From Citricoccus muralis (GTDB lineage Bacteria > Actinomycetota > Actinomycetes > Actinomycetales > Micrococcaceae): 64,000 nucleotides of DNA. Both the position numbers and the translations under genes were made by a program. Under the pieces are notes generated by a model. The model ran no database searches. It saw only the letters and a list, made by a program, of their open reading frames with translations, and was not told the DNA's origin. Positions 10,152 to 18,980 of this stretch are shown here, one piece after another; position 1 is the first letter of the stretch; the number at the start of each line of letters is the position of its first letter. The stretch covers positions 992,001 to 1,056,000 of the forward strand of contig NZ_CP121252.1 of assembly GCF_029637705.1 (NCBI RefSeq). Direction: 5' to 3'.

Positions 10152-10212
10152 ATGGGGCACCCCTGACGCTTCGGTACTGTCCGGGCACCACCTTACCCGG
10201 TAGCCTGTCAGG

Positions 10213-11205
10213 GTGGATCTTGACGCCTTCACCGCCGTGAACCAGCAAGACTGGGACCGTCTGCGCACCCTGTCCAAGCGCCGGCGCCTCAGCTCAGCGG
10301 AGATTGATGAGCTGGTGGAGCTCTACGGCCGGGCTTCCACCCACCTCTCCGTGGTCCAGGCCCAAGACCCCGACGGCCCCCACGCCAGTGGCCTCTCCCT
10401 GGTGGTCGCCGCGGCCCGCACCCGGCTCACCTCCGCCACCGAAAATCCCGGCTCGGTGGTGCGAGAATTCGTCTCGCGGCAGCTCCCGGCTGCGTTCTAT
10501 CGGATCCGCTGGATGACGGTGATCCTCGGGGTGCTGTTCTGCGCGGTGGGTACCGCCTACGCCACCTGGGTAGCCACCTCCCCGGAGGTGCTGGCCTCGC
10601 TGATGACCCCCGAAGAACAAGAAGCCTTCGTCCAAGAGGACTTCGTTCAGTACTACTCGGAAAATCCGGCCGGCTCCTTCGCCTCCCTGGTGTGGACCAA
10701 CAACGCCTGGATCGCCGCCCAGGAAGTAGCGTTCGGGATCACCGGGTTCTTCGTGCCCTACGTGCTCTACACCAATGCCCAAAGCATCGGCATGTCCGCC
10801 GGGGTGATGGCGGCCCATGATGAGCTGGACACTTTCTTCTTGTTCATCCTGCCGCACGGGTTCATGGAGCTCACCGCCATTTTCATCGCCGGTGCCGCTG
10901 GACTGCAGATTTTCTGGGCCCTGGTGGCTCCCGGCCGCCAAACGCGCATGGCCTCGGTGGGTTCCGCCGGGCGCTCGCTGATCACCGTCGCCATCGGTCT
11001 CGTGGGCGTACTGTTCGTCTCCGCCCTGGTGGAGGCTTTCGTCACTCCCGCCGACTGGCCCGATCCGGTGCGCCTGGGTATCGGTGCCGCCGTGCTGGCC
11101 GGGTACTGGGTGTACACCCTGCTGCTCGGGCGCCGTGCGGTGCGCGACGGCGTCACCGGAGACCTCTCCCGCACCGACTCTGGAGCCCATCAGCTTACCG
11201 CCTGA
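10213..11205 (+). CDS. Stage II sporulation protein M (SpoIIM)-like membrane protein
   Basis: A 330-residue integral membrane protein from a GTG start. Several hydrophobic helices follow a soluble N-terminal region. The segment NNAWIAAQEVAFGITGFF with the later PHGFMELTAIFIAGAAGL matches the SpoIIM/DUF95 family. Non-sporulating Actinobacteria carry this gene paired with an RDD gene, as seen here. A role in membrane or envelope organisation is inferred from the family; nothing in the sequence identifies a substrate. Confidence 0.88.
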   Translation: MDLDAFTAVNQQDWDRLRTLSKRRRLSSAEIDELVELYGRASTHLSVVQAQDPDGPHASGLSLVVAAARTRLTSATENPGSVVREFVSRQLPAAFYRIRWMTVILGVLFCAVGTAYATWVATSPEVLASLMTPEEQEAFVQEDFVQYYSENPAGSFASLVWTNNAWIAAQEVAFGITGFFVPYVLYTNAQSIGMSAGVMAAHDELDTFFLFILPHGFMELTAIFIAGAAGLQIFWALVAPGRQTRMASVGSAGRSLITVAIGLVGVLFVSALVEAFVTPADWPDPVRLGIGAAVLAGYWVYTLLLGRRAVRDGVTGDLSRTDSGAHQLTA

Positions 11206-11325
11206 TCCGCGGTCGCCGATGCGCCGCACATCGGTGGGTCACTCCTCACAGAACTCCTCCGGGGCAGTACGCTCGGAGGAGAACCACCATGAGGCGGGCT
11301 TGTACGGCTCGGAAACGAGGTAGAG

Positions 11326-12720
11326 ATGACGACTCAGGACCCTGAACAGCAGGACCCGAAAGCCACATCCGAGGATTTCGAATCCGGTCTGGATTACAGC
11401 GCGTTCATCGACGACGAGCCGGAGAACACCGCCGACGCCGATGCCGAATCCACCACCGAGGCGCCCACCACGGAGACCCCGCGATTCCTGCAGGACTCCG
11501 ATGCCGACGCCGAAACCACCCCGATCGCCCGTCAAACCGAGCTGGACCACGAGCACGACGCCCAGCCGGACGATGCCCAGCCGGACGACGCCCAGCACAC
11601 GGAGGTCATCGGCGATGCTGAGACCACCGACCTCACGTCGGAGGAGCCCCAGCACACCGAGGTGATCGGCGAGGCCGATGACCACCAGCACACCGAGGTG
11701 ATCTCGGATCAGGAGCCGACGGCGGATTCCCCTGCGGCCGAGCACAACTACACGGTGCCGCTGCCCGACCTCAGCGCGGACCAGAAAACCGGAGACCCCA
11801 CAGGTGCTGGAGACACCGGGGACACCCGGGTCCTCCACAAGACCGCCACCGAGGCTGAACCGGTCGACCCGTTCACCGGGGTGGCAGCCGTGCCAGCCTC
11901 GGCCGGAATGGGCCACGCCGAGACGGATCGACGCACCCGCCGCGAGGCCGAGGCCCGCGCCATGGCCCGGGACGAGGCGTTGGAATCGCCGCGCACTGTT
12001 TCTCGGGTTTTGCAGGTGCTGTTGGCGATTTTCGCGCCCATCGTGCTGCTGATCGCCGCGATCCGCCTGGTGGCCTCACCGATGTTCCTGTGGCTGGAAT
12101 ACCGCCGCCCTGGGTTCCCCTCGGACGATTTCGGCTTCAGCACCGAGGACCGCACCGTCTACGGCTCCTACGGGCTGGACTACCTGTTCAACCTGTCGAA
12201 CTCCCGTTATCTCTCGGAGCTGACCTCCGGTGAGGGCCAGAGCCTGTTCACGGCCGAAGAGGTCTCGCACATGCACGACGTCAAGATCGTCATGCTGATC
12301 ACTATGCTCGCCGGGATCGTGCTGGGGCTGGCCTGCCTGGCCTTCATGATCATCCTGGCCCGCACCCGCAAGGGTGGCATCCGCCGCGGCCTGTTCGCAG
12401 GCGCCGTCTGGCTCATCGTGGCCACGATCGGCCTCGCCGTGGTAGCCGTCCTGGGTTGGGAAGCATTCTTTGCCGGGTTCCACTCGCTGTTCTTCGCCGA
12501 TGGCACCTGGACGTTCTACGCTTCTGACACCCTGATCCGGCTCTACCCGAACCAATTCTGGATCGACGCAGGAATCGCCGTGGCAGCACTGACCCTGATC
12601 ACCGCGATCGTGACCCTGGTCTTCACCTGGCCCACGCGCCGTCGTCGCGAGGACTCCAAACAGGACCAAATCCAGCTGATCACCCGCAAAAACTACTGGT
12701 CGAGCGAATCAGCCCGCTGA
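11326..12720 (+). CDS. DUF1461 (TIGR01906) integral membrane protein with repetitive acidic N-terminus
   Basis: A 464-residue protein. Residues 1 to about 220 are hydrophilic, very acidic and repetitive, with AQPDD twice and QHTEVI three times. From about residue 225 there are four hydrophobic helices and the conserved DUF1461 features: a YGLDYLFNLSN region, HMHDVK before helix 2, and FFAGFHSLFFADGTW before the last helix. The family is a lactobacillar/actinobacterial membrane protein of unknown function. The N-terminal extension is unusual for it. The stop lies 1 base from the convergent fadD stop. Confidence 0.82.
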   Translation: MTTQDPEQQDPKATSEDFESGLDYSAFIDDEPENTADADAESTTEAPTTETPRFLQDSDADAETTPIARQTELDHEHDAQPDDAQPDDAQHTEVIGDAETTDLTSEEPQHTEVIGEADDHQHTEVISDQEPTADSPAAEHNYTVPLPDLSADQKTGDPTGAGDTGDTRVLHKTATEAEPVDPFTGVAAVPASAGMGHAETDRRTRREAEARAMARDEALESPRTVSRVLQVLLAIFAPIVLLIAAIRLVASPMFLWLEYRRPGFPSDDFGFSTEDRTVYGSYGLDYLFNLSNSRYLSELTSGEGQSLFTAEEVSHMHDVKIVMLITMLAGIVLGLACLAFMIILARTRKGGIRRGLFAGAVWLIVATIGLAVVAVLGWEAFFAGFHSLFFADGTWTFYASDTLIRLYPNQFWIDAGIAVAALTLITAIVTLVFTWPTRRRREDSKQDQIQLITRKNYWSSESAR

Positions 12721-12721
12721 G

Positions 12722-14548
12722 TCAGCGCTGGTAGAGCCGCTCGATCTCCTCCGGATGGTCCTCGATCACCCGGTGGCGCTGGAGCTTCTGTGACGGGGTT
12801 ACGTGACCCGAAGCCTCGGTGAGCTCGCGGTCCAGAATCAGGAATTTCCGCACGGACTCGGCCCGGGACACCTGCTCGTTGGCCAGGTCCACGAACCGCT
12901 GCACTTCCGCGATGATGCCCTCATCCTCGGCGGCTTCTGCCAGGCTCATGGGGGAGCGTGAGTGCTCGGCGGCCCACCGATCCACGGCTTCGGGGTCGAG
13001 GGCGACGAGCGCGCCGATGAAGGGACGATCGTCACCGACCACTACCACTTGAGAGACCAGTGGCGCGGTGCGGATGGATTCCTCCAGGGGAGTGGGCACC
13101 ACGTTCTTGCCGCCCGCGGTGACGATGAGCTCCTTCTTCCGCCCGGTCACGTACAGGTAGCCGTCATCATCCAGGCGGCCCAGGTCACCGGTCTTGAAGA
13201 AACCGTCCGCGCTGAACGCCTCGGCGCTGGCTTCGGGACGGTTGAGGTAGCCATCGCAGATGACGATGCCGCGCAGCCAGATTTCGCCGTCCTCGGCGAT
13301 CTTGACCGTGGTGCCCGGCACCGGCAAACCCACCGACCCCAAGCGGGTGTGCCCGGGGATATTCAGAGTGGCCGGGGCGGTGGATTCGGTCAGCCCGTAG
13401 CCCTCCTGGATATTGATCCCCATGCCGCGGAAGAAATGCGCCAAATCCGGGTTCAACGGGGAAGCCCCGGAGACGGCGAAGCGTGCCTGCCCACCCATCA
13501 GGGCCCGTACCTTCGGGTACACGAGGCGGTTGAACAGTGCGTGCTTGGCCTTCAGTGCGGCTCCGGGGCCCTTGCCTTCGCCGCGCTGCTCGGCTTCGAT
13601 GGCACGTGAATAGGCGATGGCGGTGTCGCGGGCCACGGTGACGATGCGTTCCTTGCCGGAGTCGCGGGCGTTGGCGAGAATGCCGGCCTCGACTTTTTCC
13701 AGCAGGCGGGGCACCAGCAGCAGCCAGGTGGGGTGGAAGCTGGCCATGTGCTCGGTGAGCCGAGACAGGTCCGAGGTATGGGCGATCTGGATCCGCCCCA
13801 CCAGGCAGATGTACTGCACCGCGTGGGCGAGCACGTGGGCCAGCGGCAGGAACATCACGGTGCGCTGTTCGCCGCCGCCGATGATGTCCTGGGCGAAGGT
13901 CAGGATGTTCACCGCACCTTCGGCCAGATTGCGGTGGGTGATTTTCGCGCCCTTGGGCTGACCGGTGGTGCCCGAGGTGTACACCAGGGTGGCGGTGTCA
14001 TCGAGCACCGGAGTGCTGCGTGCCTCCTCGATCACCTCGTCGGCCAGGTGAGCTCCATCGTGGGCCAAGCGCACCAGGGCGGCGTCGTCCATGGAAAACA
14101 CGGTGAACGCGCTGGCATCCACGCCCTCGGTCTCGTCCAGGGCTCGCGCCACGGAGCGGTGTTGCTTCTCGCCGCCGGTGAACACCAGGCGGGCGCCGGA
14201 ATCCGAGAGAATGTGCCGGACCTGAGCCGGGGAGGAGGTCTCGTAGATCGGCACCGATACGGCGCCGGCGAACCAGATCGCCTGGTCAATCAGTGCCCAC
14301 TCGTAACTGGTGGGTGCCATCAGCGCCACCAGATCCCCGGGGGCCACACCGTGGTGCGCCAGCCCCTTGGCCAGCGCCCGCACCCGATCAAAGAACGCCT
14401 GGTAGGACACATCCAGCCAACCGCCGGTGCCGTTGGGCACCGCGTACACGGGTGCCTCGGGGGTCTGCTGTGCGACAGCCAGGGCCAAGTCAGTCAGATT
14501 CGAATCGTCTGGCAGAGTCGCCGTCGGCGCGGTGGAGGTTTCCAGCAC
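12722..14548 (-). CDS. Long-chain fatty-acid--CoA ligase (FadD15-like)
   Basis: A 608-residue AMP-forming ligase that activates fatty acids to acyl-CoA through acyl-adenylates. The AMP-binding P-loop YTSGTTGQPKGAK, the GYGLTEST motif and the late GRKKELIVTAGGKNV hinge with its catalytic Lys region are present. Length fits the FadD15/FAA1-like class. It stands alone between a convergent DUF1461 gene and the mannosyltransferase gene, 72 bases away on the same strand. Substrate chain length cannot be read from the sequence. Confidence 0.92.
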   Translation of the reverse strand: MLETSTAPTATLPDDSNLTDLALAVAQQTPEAPVYAVPNGTGGWLDVSYQAFFDRVRALAKGLAHHGVAPGDLVALMAPTSYEWALIDQAIWFAGAVSVPIYETSSPAQVRHILSDSGARLVFTGGEKQHRSVARALDETEGVDASAFTVFSMDDAALVRLAHDGAHLADEVIEEARSTPVLDDTATLVYTSGTTGQPKGAKITHRNLAEGAVNILTFAQDIIGGGEQRTVMFLPLAHVLAHAVQYICLVGRIQIAHTSDLSRLTEHMASFHPTWLLLVPRLLEKVEAGILANARDSGKERIVTVARDTAIAYSRAIEAEQRGEGKGPGAALKAKHALFNRLVYPKVRALMGGQARFAVSGASPLNPDLAHFFRGMGINIQEGYGLTESTAPATLNIPGHTRLGSVGLPVPGTTVKIAEDGEIWLRGIVICDGYLNRPEASAEAFSADGFFKTGDLGRLDDDGYLYVTGRKKELIVTAGGKNVVPTPLEESIRTAPLVSQVVVVGDDRPFIGALVALDPEAVDRWAAEHSRSPMSLAEAAEDEGIIAEVQRFVDLANEQVSRAESVRKFLILDRELTEASGHVTPSQKLQRHRVIEDHPEEIERLYQR

Positions 14549-14620
14549 GAGAGCCTTCCCAAGAAAAATGAATTGTCAGGAGCAACCTGGTCGATGGTAT
14601 CGGGTGCCGAGGTCGAGAGC

Positions 14621-16261
14621 CTAGATCCAGGAGTCGAACCACATGCGCATCCGCCAGGAATCGTACGGGATCTGCTGGCCGGTCCACAGCGGCATGAAGT
14701 ACGCCGACAACAGAACTACCGCCAGTACGAATCCGAGCACGATGATCAGACTGCGCCGGCGCGGTCGCAGTCCGTCCGCGGTGTCGATGGCGCCCCGGCG
14801 CAGGATCAGTCCCAGGCACATGGTCACGGCTAACACCAGGAACGGGGTGTAGGCGATGGTGTAGAAGAAGAACATGGTGCGTTCCGGCCACAGCGTCCAC
14901 ACGAGCTGGCCGGCCACGTAAACGCCGAGAATGGCACCGGCCCGCCAGTCGCGCTTGCCCAGCCACAGGAACACCATCACCAGCATGGCCAACAGGCCAG
15001 ACCACCACAGCAGCGGATTGGCCAGGTCCAGAATCGCTTCGGAACAGCCGCCCTCGGTGGCGCACCCCAGCTCGCCCTTGTCGGTGCCGACATAGTGGAA
15101 CGAGACTGGCCGGCCCATAAACGGCCATGTCCACGGGTTCGAGGCGTAGTTATGGCCCGACGACAGGTCCGTGTGGAACTCGGTGGATTGGGAGTGATAG
15201 TGCACCAGGCTCCGGAACCAGTCGGGCACCAGCGCTTCCAGCCCGCTGGCCGGATGCTCTGCACCCCAATTGCGGTAGAAACCACCGGAGGTGAGAATCC
15301 AGCCCGACCAGGTGATCAGGTAGGTGATGCCCCCCACCACGACGACACACACGAACGCATACAGCCCGTCGCGCACCACACCGGCCACGAACCAGCGGCG
15401 GATTCCGGCCACCCGGCGCGCGCTGATGTCCCAGCACACGATCATCAGCCCGAACACAGCAACAAACGCCAGACCCGACAGTTTCACCGAGCAGGCGGCT
15501 CCCAGCAGCACCCCTGCGAGCATCCGCCACGGACGCCAGCCCAGCCACGGACCCCACTGCAGATACCGTCTCAGCTGCTCGGGGGAGTCCTGCGCCCGAC
15601 CCGCAATGAGCCGGGCCAGGCGTTTTCGGCCCGCATCCCGGTCCAGAATCATGGCCCCGAACGCCGCAAGAATGAAGAATGAGAGGAAAATGTCCAGCAG
15701 TCCGGTGCGTGACATCACCAGGTGATGCCCGTCCACTGCGAGCAGCAGTCCAGCAATCCCGCCCAGGGCCACCGAACGGAACATATGCTGGGCGATCAAC
15801 GCCACCAGCAGCACCGAGAGCGTGCCCACCACCGCGGATCCCAGGCGCCACCCAGTGCCAGATTCCGGTCCCATCAAGGCCACCCCGGCACCGATCAGCC
15901 ACTTACCTAGCGGGGGGTGCACCACATAGGAGGCTTCGTCTTTGGCGGCGATCTCCCCGTTGGCGAATGCTTCGTCGGAGTCTTCTTCCCAACCGACCTC
16001 GTAGCCGTGTTGCCAGAGACTCCAGCCGTCCTTGACGTAGTAGGTCTCATCGAAAATGAGCCGGTGCGGATGATCCAGCGCGGTGAAGCGCAGAATCGCG
16101 GCGAGGAAGGTGACGAGGGCGGGAACGATCCAGGCCGCCGCCCCCAGCGGAAGGCGTTCGCCGATCAGGCGCGCTCGCAGTACGGTGTCGGTGTACGCTT
16201 GCGACGCTGACGACACCCAGGATGGGGCGACGGAGGCGGGGCGGCGATGCACGCACACCAT
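14621..16261 (-). CDS. pmt: Dolichyl-phosphate-mannose--protein mannosyltransferase
   Basis: A 546-residue GT39 membrane enzyme that transfers mannose from polyprenyl-phosphate-mannose to Ser/Thr of secreted proteins. After the first helix comes HRLIFDETYYVKD, holding the catalytic Asp-Glu pair of the PMT family, then about ten hydrophobic helices. It is divergent from rsmI, the classical arrangement in Actinobacteria (Rv1002c/Rv1003). The ATG at 16261 leaves only 24 bases to the rsmI start. In-frame GTG codons shortly downstream could be the real start, so the N-terminus is uncertain. Confidence 0.92.
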   Translation of the reverse strand: MVCVHRRPASVAPSWVSSASQAYTDTVLRARLIGERLPLGAAAWIVPALVTFLAAILRFTALDHPHRLIFDETYYVKDGWSLWQHGYEVGWEEDSDEAFANGEIAAKDEASYVVHPPLGKWLIGAGVALMGPESGTGWRLGSAVVGTLSVLLVALIAQHMFRSVALGGIAGLLLAVDGHHLVMSRTGLLDIFLSFFILAAFGAMILDRDAGRKRLARLIAGRAQDSPEQLRRYLQWGPWLGWRPWRMLAGVLLGAACSVKLSGLAFVAVFGLMIVCWDISARRVAGIRRWFVAGVVRDGLYAFVCVVVVGGITYLITWSGWILTSGGFYRNWGAEHPASGLEALVPDWFRSLVHYHSQSTEFHTDLSSGHNYASNPWTWPFMGRPVSFHYVGTDKGELGCATEGGCSEAILDLANPLLWWSGLLAMLVMVFLWLGKRDWRAGAILGVYVAGQLVWTLWPERTMFFFYTIAYTPFLVLAVTMCLGLILRRGAIDTADGLRPRRRSLIIVLGFVLAVVLLSAYFMPLWTGQQIPYDSWRMRMWFDSWI

Positions 16262-16285
16262 CGTACGTGACGATTTGAGGACTAC

Positions 16286-17128
16286 ATGGGCAGCATCATT
16301 TTGGCGGCGACGCCGTTGGGTAACATCGGCGATGCATCGGCCCGACTGCGCGAGTTGTTGAGCACCGCTGACGTCGTGGCGGCCGAAGACACGCGCACTC
16401 TCGCCCAGTTGGCCCGGGCCTTAGGCACCCCCATCCGGGGACGCACGGTGGCCCACCATGAACACAACGAAGCCCACTCCGCCCCGGAGCTGGTCCGTCT
16501 GGCCGCCGAAGGTGCCACCGTGGTCATGGTCTCCGACGCCGGCATGCCGTTAGTCTCCGATCCGGGGTTCCGGCTGGTCCAAGCCGCCGTGGCCGCCGGG
16601 GTGGACGTCACCTGCGCACCAGGCCCATCTGCGGTGACCACTGCGTTGGCCCTTTCCGGGCTGCCGAGCGACCGCTTCGCTTTCGACGGATTCGTTCCGC
16701 GCAAGGACGGGGAGCGGCGCCGTTGGCTCAGCGAGGTCGCCGAAGACTCCCGCACCCTGGTGTTTTTCGAATCGCCGCACCGGCTGGCGGCCACCCTGCA
16801 GGCCATGAGCGAGGTCTTCGGTCCGGACCGTCCAGCGTGTGTCTGCCGAGAATTGACCAAACTGCACGAGGAAGTCGTGCGCGGCCACCTCGCTGGCCTC
16901 GCCGAGTGGGCGGGAGCCGGAACGGTGCGTGGCGAGATCGTCATCGTGGTCCAGGGACACCAGCCCGATCAGACCACCCCGGACCTCGAGACCCTGGTCA
17001 GCGTGGTGGAAGAACGGGTGTCTGCGGGGGAGAAACTGAAATCCGTGGTCAAAGAGGTCGCCGCCGCTGCCCCAGGGGTGGCCACCCGCGATCTGTACAA
17101 CGCAGTGTTGGCCCGTCGCGAGGCATGA
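16286..17128 (+). CDS. rsmI: 16S rRNA (cytidine(1402)-2'-O)-methyltransferase
   Basis: A 280-residue RsmI that 2'-O-methylates C1402 of 16S rRNA in the decoding centre, using SAM. The N-terminus IILAATPLGNIGD and the VSDAGMPLVSDPG motif are signatures of the tetrapyrrole-methylase-like fold of this family. It is divergent from pmt. In M. tuberculosis metG and tatD follow shortly after; here a 16-kb metabolic insert separates rsmI from tatD. Confidence 0.95.
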   Translation: MGSIILAATPLGNIGDASARLRELLSTADVVAAEDTRTLAQLARALGTPIRGRTVAHHEHNEAHSAPELVRLAAEGATVVMVSDAGMPLVSDPGFRLVQAAVAAGVDVTCAPGPSAVTTALALSGLPSDRFAFDGFVPRKDGERRRWLSEVAEDSRTLVFFESPHRLAATLQAMSEVFGPDRPACVCRELTKLHEEVVRGHLAGLAEWAGAGTVRGEIVIVVQGHQPDQTTPDLETLVSVVEERVSAGEKLKSVVKEVAAAAPGVATRDLYNAVLARREA

Positions 17129-17158
17129 GCGCCATGCTTAACCGGCATGAGCGCCATG
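17122..17158 (+). repeat. Tandem 15-base direct repeat at the 3' end of rsmI
   Basis: GGCATGAGCGCCATG occurs at 17122-17136, where it includes the rsmI stop, and again at 17144-17158, a 22-base period. It probably reflects a small local duplication. Function is unknown. Confidence 0.7.
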
Positions 17159-17328
17159 ATTAACAACGGCAACAACGACAAAAACAGACACACGTGCGCA
17201 AGCTCACCCGGACCCCCTAGTCTGGAAGCACGACGTCAGGTTCGGCGTCACTCCGTCTCCGCGGCTTGGAGCAACCCCAGCACTACGCTGTAGGGCACAC
17301 CGAGCGTGAACGAATGAAAGAGGTAGCG

Positions 17329-18810
17329 ATGACCGTGACGGCACAGCGTGAACAGGAACTGTTGGCTTCGGTTCCCACCGGACTGCTCATCAACGGAGAA
17401 TGGCGTGACGCCTCCTCCGGCAAGACCTTCGACGTCCACGACCCGGCCACCGGCAAGGTGCTGACGTCGCTGCAGGACGCCACCAGCGAAGACGCGCTCG
17501 CTGCACTGGACGCGGCAGACGCCGTGCAGCGTGAGTGGGCCCTGTCGGCCCCGCGTGATCGCGCCGAGATTCTGCGCCGTGCTTTCGATCTGGTCACCGA
17601 GCGCGCCGAGGACTTCGCCCTGCTGATGACCCTCGAGATGGGCAAGCCCCTGGCCGAGGCTCGCGGCGAAGTCGCCTACGGTGCCGAATTCCTGCGCTGG
17701 TTCTCCGAAGAGACCGTGCGCCACTACGGCCGCTACTTCACCTCGCCCGAGGGTAAGAACAAGATGATCGTCACCCACAAGCCCGTGGGTCCCTCCCTGC
17801 TGATCACCCCCTGGAACTTCCCGCTGGCGATGGCCACCCGCAAGGTCGCCCCGGCTGTTGCTGCCGGATGCACCATGGTGCTGAAGCCGGCCAAGCTGAC
17901 TCCTCTGACGTCCCAGCTGTTCGCGCAGACTATGATGGAAGCCGGACTGCCGGCTGGCGTGCTGAACGTGGTCTCGGGTACCTCTGCATCCTCGATCTCC
18001 GGCCCGCTGATGAAGGACCGTCGCCTGCGCAAGGTGTCCTTCACCGGATCCACCCCGGTGGGTGTGCGCCTGATGAAGGACGCCGCCGAGAACGTGCTGC
18101 GCACCTCGATGGAGCTCGGCGGCAACGCCCCGTTCCTGGTCTTCGAGGACGCCGACCTGGATGCTGCTGTGCAGGGCGCAATGGCAGCGAAGATGCGCAA
18201 CATGGGCGAGGCCTGCACCGCAGCCAACCGCTTCCTGGTGCACGAGGCCGTGGCCGAGGAATTCACCCAGAAGTTCGCCGATGCCATGAAGGCACTCAAG
18301 CCGCTGCGCGGAACCGATCCGGAGTCCACCGTGGGACCGATCATCGATGGTGGCGCTCGCGACGACGTTCACGCCCTGGTCACAGAAGCCGTGGATGCCG
18401 GTGCTGATGTCGTCACCGGCGGCGCCCCGGTGGAAGGCGATGGCTACTTCTACCAGCCCACCGTGCTGAAGGTGTCCAGCGGCAGCCCGATCCTGGGCCA
18501 GGAGATCTTCGGTCCGGTGGCTCCGGTCATCACCTTCTCCAGCGAGGAAGAGGCCATCGAGCTGGCCAACGCCTCCGAGTATGGTCTGGCCTCCTACATC
18601 TACACCCGCGACGTCAACAAGCTGTTCCGCGTTTCCGAGCAGATCGAGTTCGGTCTGGTCGGCTTCAACGCCGGTGTCATCTCGAATGCTTCCGCACCGT
18701 TCGGTGGCGTCAAGCAGTCCGGTCTGGGCCGTGAAGGCGGCGCCGAGGGCATCGAAGAGTACACCACCGTGCAGTACATCGGCATCGCCGACCCCTACGC
18801 TGCGCAGTAA
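17329..18810 (+). CDS. gabD: NAD(P)-dependent succinate-semialdehyde dehydrogenase
   Basis: A 493-residue aldehyde dehydrogenase. The start chosen is ATG 17329, with AGAGG 5 bases upstream; an upstream in-frame extension lacks a better site. TPWNFPLAM, FTGSTPVG (cofactor binding), the MELGGNAPF glutamate motif and the catalytic Cys in GEACTAANR fit the GabD class, which oxidises succinate semialdehyde to succinate. It stands alone, with a hairpin after its stop. The substrate is assigned by family resemblance, and a related aldehyde cannot be excluded. Confidence 0.88.
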   Translation: MTVTAQREQELLASVPTGLLINGEWRDASSGKTFDVHDPATGKVLTSLQDATSEDALAALDAADAVQREWALSAPRDRAEILRRAFDLVTERAEDFALLMTLEMGKPLAEARGEVAYGAEFLRWFSEETVRHYGRYFTSPEGKNKMIVTHKPVGPSLLITPWNFPLAMATRKVAPAVAAGCTMVLKPAKLTPLTSQLFAQTMMEAGLPAGVLNVVSGTSASSISGPLMKDRRLRKVSFTGSTPVGVRLMKDAAENVLRTSMELGGNAPFLVFEDADLDAAVQGAMAAKMRNMGEACTAANRFLVHEAVAEEFTQKFADAMKALKPLRGTDPESTVGPIIDGGARDDVHALVTEAVDAGADVVTGGAPVEGDGYFYQPTVLKVSSGSPILGQEIFGPVAPVITFSSEEEAIELANASEYGLASYIYTRDVNKLFRVSEQIEFGLVGFNAGVISNASAPFGGVKQSGLGREGGAEGIEEYTTVQYIGIADPYAAQ

Positions 18811-18846
18811 CGCACTCAGTGGCTGACTGATCGTTAGCCTTCCTCT

Positions 18847-18875
18847 GGAGCCCTGGTCGTGAAGATCGGGGCTCC
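18847..18875 (+). terminator. Hairpin after gabD
   Basis: GGAGCCC (18847-18853) pairs with GGGCTCC (18869-18875), with partial inner pairing. No U-tract follows. Likely the end of the gabD transcript. Confidence 0.45.
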
Positions 18876-18911
18876 TGTGCGTTGACCATGGATGTTGCCG
18901 ACGTCACGGGA

Positions 18912-18928
18912 TACTCTGCATCAGAGTA
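18912..18928. promoter_or_regulatory. Palindromic operator candidate upstream of the class V aminotransferase
   Basis: TACTCTG-CAT-CAGAGTA is a perfect 7-base inverted repeat 53 bases before the aminotransferase ATG. Its right half (ATCAGAGT) is shared with the glyA-sox promoter region at 28303-28310, which suggests a common regulator. This is inference from the sequence only. Confidence 0.4.
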
Positions 18929-18980
18929 GACGTCATTATTGAGGAAAATGAGCACCAGCGCGTGCGAGGAAAGAGGACAC

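Noticed and set aside
17147-17293. A 48-codon open frame beginning in the second copy of the direct repeat after rsmI
   Set aside because: It has no ribosome site, odd composition (Asn-rich then Arg-rich), and runs into the gabD leader. Chance frame.
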